DNA of 64,000 bases. Origin: DASQFQ01 sp963802905 (GTDB taxonomy: Bacteria > Actinomycetota > Thermoleophilia > Solirubrobacterales > Solirubrobacteraceae). Position numbers and translations under genes: made by a program. The stretch is taken from positions 124,001 through 188,000 of the forward strand of contig CAWDKH010000004.1 of assembly GCA_963802905.1 (NCBI GenBank). The letters run 5' to 3'. This document shows positions 62,814 to 64,000 of the stretch, in pieces (the stretch's first letter is position 1; the number at the start of each line of letters is the position of its first letter). Under the pieces are notes generated by a model. It saw only the letters and a program-made list of their open reading frames with translations. It did no database searches and had not been told where the DNA came from.

Positions 62814-63722
62814 GTGGCCGGCCTGAGACCCCTGTCGGTCGCGCGAAACGTCGCCAAGAACGCGGGCGCGGCGCTCGGGTTGCGGGGGCTGCTGCACAGC
62901 GGCGCCTACGGCATGGACGGCGATCTCGCCGCGGTGCTCGGCGTCCTCGATCGGCTCGCGCCGGCGCTCGCCGATCTCGACCTGCGGGCAGACGGCCTGC
63001 GCGTCATGGAGCTCGGGCCGGGCCGCACGCCGGAGCTGCTCGGCGCGCTCATCCTCGCCGGCGCCGAGACCGGCAGCGGACTGGACACGAGGTTGCAGCT
63101 CACCGAGCTGGCGCGCCGGAGCGAGCACTACGAGCCGCTCGCCGCGGCCCTCGCCGACGGGCAGGCAGGCGCCTTCCTCGACTCGCTCGGCGCGACCCCG
63201 GACGGCGTGCGCGCGCGGATGCAAGCGCTGCGGACCGGGCCGTGGCCGGTCGAGTTCCGGCGGACGCCGGGGAGCACGATCCCGGCGGCGAACGGATCGG
63301 TCGACCTCCTGCTCTCCAAGTCGGTGCTGGAGCACGTCTCCGTGGACGCCGTGCCGGCGCTCGTGGACGAGACCTATCGTGTGCTCCGTCCCGGCGGCGC
63401 CGCGGTCCACATGATCGACCTGCGCGACCATCTCTGGATCGACGGCGACGAGCGCGTCACCGGCGATTGGCTGGACGCGTTGCGCTATCCGCCGCTGTCG
63501 TACCGGCTGCAGTTCTCGCACCGATCGACCTACATCAACCGGCTGCGCGAACCGAGCTGGCGCAACGAGTTCGAGCGCGCGGGCTTTGCCGTGGCGGGCT
63601 GGCACGTGACGCGGTTCCCGCTCCCGGCGGGCTTCGAGCGGAGCCGGTTGCGCACGCCCTGGCGGGACCTGCCGCTGGAGACGCTCGAGATTGGATTCCT
63701 CTGCGTCGCACTGAAACGCTGA
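62814..63722 (+). CDS. Class I SAM-dependent methyltransferase
   Basis: The 302-residue protein has VMELGPGRTPEL (SAM motif I), LLLSKSVLEHV (motif II/III) and VLRPGGAAVHMIDLRDH. This is typical of methyltransferases of the type-11 branch found with sugar or lipid tailoring genes. A GTG at 62814 is the probable start, 10 bp after the M20 gene. Substrate unknown. Confidence 0.82.
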   Translation: MAGLRPLSVARNVAKNAGAALGLRGLLHSGAYGMDGDLAAVLGVLDRLAPALADLDLRADGLRVMELGPGRTPELLGALILAGAETGSGLDTRLQLTELARRSEHYEPLAAALADGQAGAFLDSLGATPDGVRARMQALRTGPWPVEFRRTPGSTIPAANGSVDLLLSKSVLEHVSVDAVPALVDETYRVLRPGGAAVHMIDLRDHLWIDGDERVTGDWLDALRYPPLSYRLQFSHRSTYINRLREPSWRNEFERAGFAVAGWHVTRFPLPAGFERSRLRTPWRDLPLETLEIGFLCVALKR

Positions 63723-63773
63723 CGGCGCCATTTGCGCGCGGCACCGGGCAGGAATACCCTCGCGAGCGAAGAC

Positions 63774-64000
63774 ATGCCTGAGCGCGGGAAAAGGCTGTTC
63801 GCAGCCGAGGCCGTGATCCTGTTCGGCACGCTCGTCGCCGCGGCGGCGTCGTCCGAGGCGGAGGACTGGCAGCCGCTCGGGCTCGTCGCCATCCTGCTCG
63901 CGCTCGCCATCGTCAGCGACCTGCTCGCGCTGCGGCAGGGGTCGCAGCGGATCAGCGGCGCGTTCTTCGCGGTCGTGCTCGCGATGGCGCTGTGCGGCCC
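63774..64000 (+). CDS. Membrane protein, N-terminal part (runs off the window)
   Basis: ATG 63774 begins with a short basic start, a helix (LFAAEAVILFGTLVAAAAS), WQPLGLVAILLALAIVSDLLAL, RQGSQRISGAFFAVVLAMAL. The layout of several helices with this last motif resembles membrane sensors preceding HD-GYP or GGDEF domains in Solirubrobacterales. The output domain lies outside the window. Confidence 0.5.
   Translation, partial: MPERGKRLFAAEAVILFGTLVAAAASSEAEDWQPLGLVAILLALAIVSDLLALRQGSQRISGAFFAVVLAMALCG

Noticed and set aside
60468..63731. 1087-residue minus-strand ORF
   Set aside because: It runs opposite the amidohydrolase, M20 peptidase and methyltransferase genes, with mirror-image low-complexity sequence. 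It is a shadow frame.

Overview
The window is 64 kb of very GC-rich bacterial DNA. It looks like a high-GC actinobacterium, most plausibly Thermoleophilia/Solirubrobacterales. The reasons are the strong third-position G/C bias, many GTG/TTG starts, serine tRNAs without an encoded CCA, a Gram-positive LexA box (CGAAC-N4-GTTCG) on dinB, and paired deoC/aldehyde dehydrogenase genes. The lineage is an inference from gene content, not from a marker gene.

Layout. 1-5.7 kb holds signalling and stress genes: an FHA membrane protein, a Ser/Thr kinase with a degenerate receiver, an HD-GYP protein, a CAP-domain lipoprotein, a CpsB-type phosphatase and UspA. 5.8-18.2 kb is ordinary chromosome: a subtilase, tadA next to tRNA-Ser(CGA), several regulator/enzyme pairs (AraC, TetR), SOS-controlled dinB, an M29 aminopeptidase and tRNA-Ser(GGA). 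18.2-32.9 kb is an accessory island, described below. 32.9-46.5 kb holds an ArsR/SRPBCC/reductase operon, a BarA-like hybrid kinase, aldehyde dehydrogenase, TetR, a WecB plus polysaccharide glycosyltransferase pair and an oxidative/amidohydrolase cluster. 46.5-55.2 kb encodes envelope or exported proteins: a Tat substrate, an MMPL transporter, a polysaccharide deacetylase, a LanC-like protein and a second GT2. 55.2-64 kb holds a deoC-ALDH-ALDH-like operon, an amidohydrolase, an M20 peptidase, a methyltransferase and the start of a membrane protein.

The main discovery is the island. It starts at tRNA-Ser(GGA) (18133-18222) and ends at an imperfect 26-bp copy of the tRNA 3' end (32840-32865). 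Between them lie a divergent sigma-54 (RpoN) with its own CxxC zinc-ribbon-like insert, and an AAA+ activator with an intact GAFTGA loop. There are also five -24/-12 promoters fitting TGGC(A/C)CG-N4-TTGC(A/T), each placed immediately before an island gene or operon. Between them these promoters can serve every island gene. The cargo is a DUF2272/phage-tail-lysozyme protein, a YegP-like protein with an AAAKSR tail, two related membrane-active-looking proteins (one with GQGEEEYG repeats and a Gly/Tyr-rich tail), an HExxH protein, a large protein of unknown function, two metallophosphoesterases and a TatD/amidohydrolase-type enzyme. Sigma-54 is generally regarded as missing from Actinobacteria, so a self-contained sigma-54 regulon here would be unusual and, as far as I know, undescribed. 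No function can be assigned from sequence alone.

Caution on quality. Many genes from about 20.9 to 35.2 kb, and scattered ones near 47.5, 51.5-52.9, 54.6, 55.4 and 60.4 kb, are split by single-base frame changes. After allowing for these, family motifs, ribosome-binding sites and promoters stay intact, so sequencing or assembly indels look likelier than gene decay. Boundaries of such genes are approximate and this is stated in each entry.
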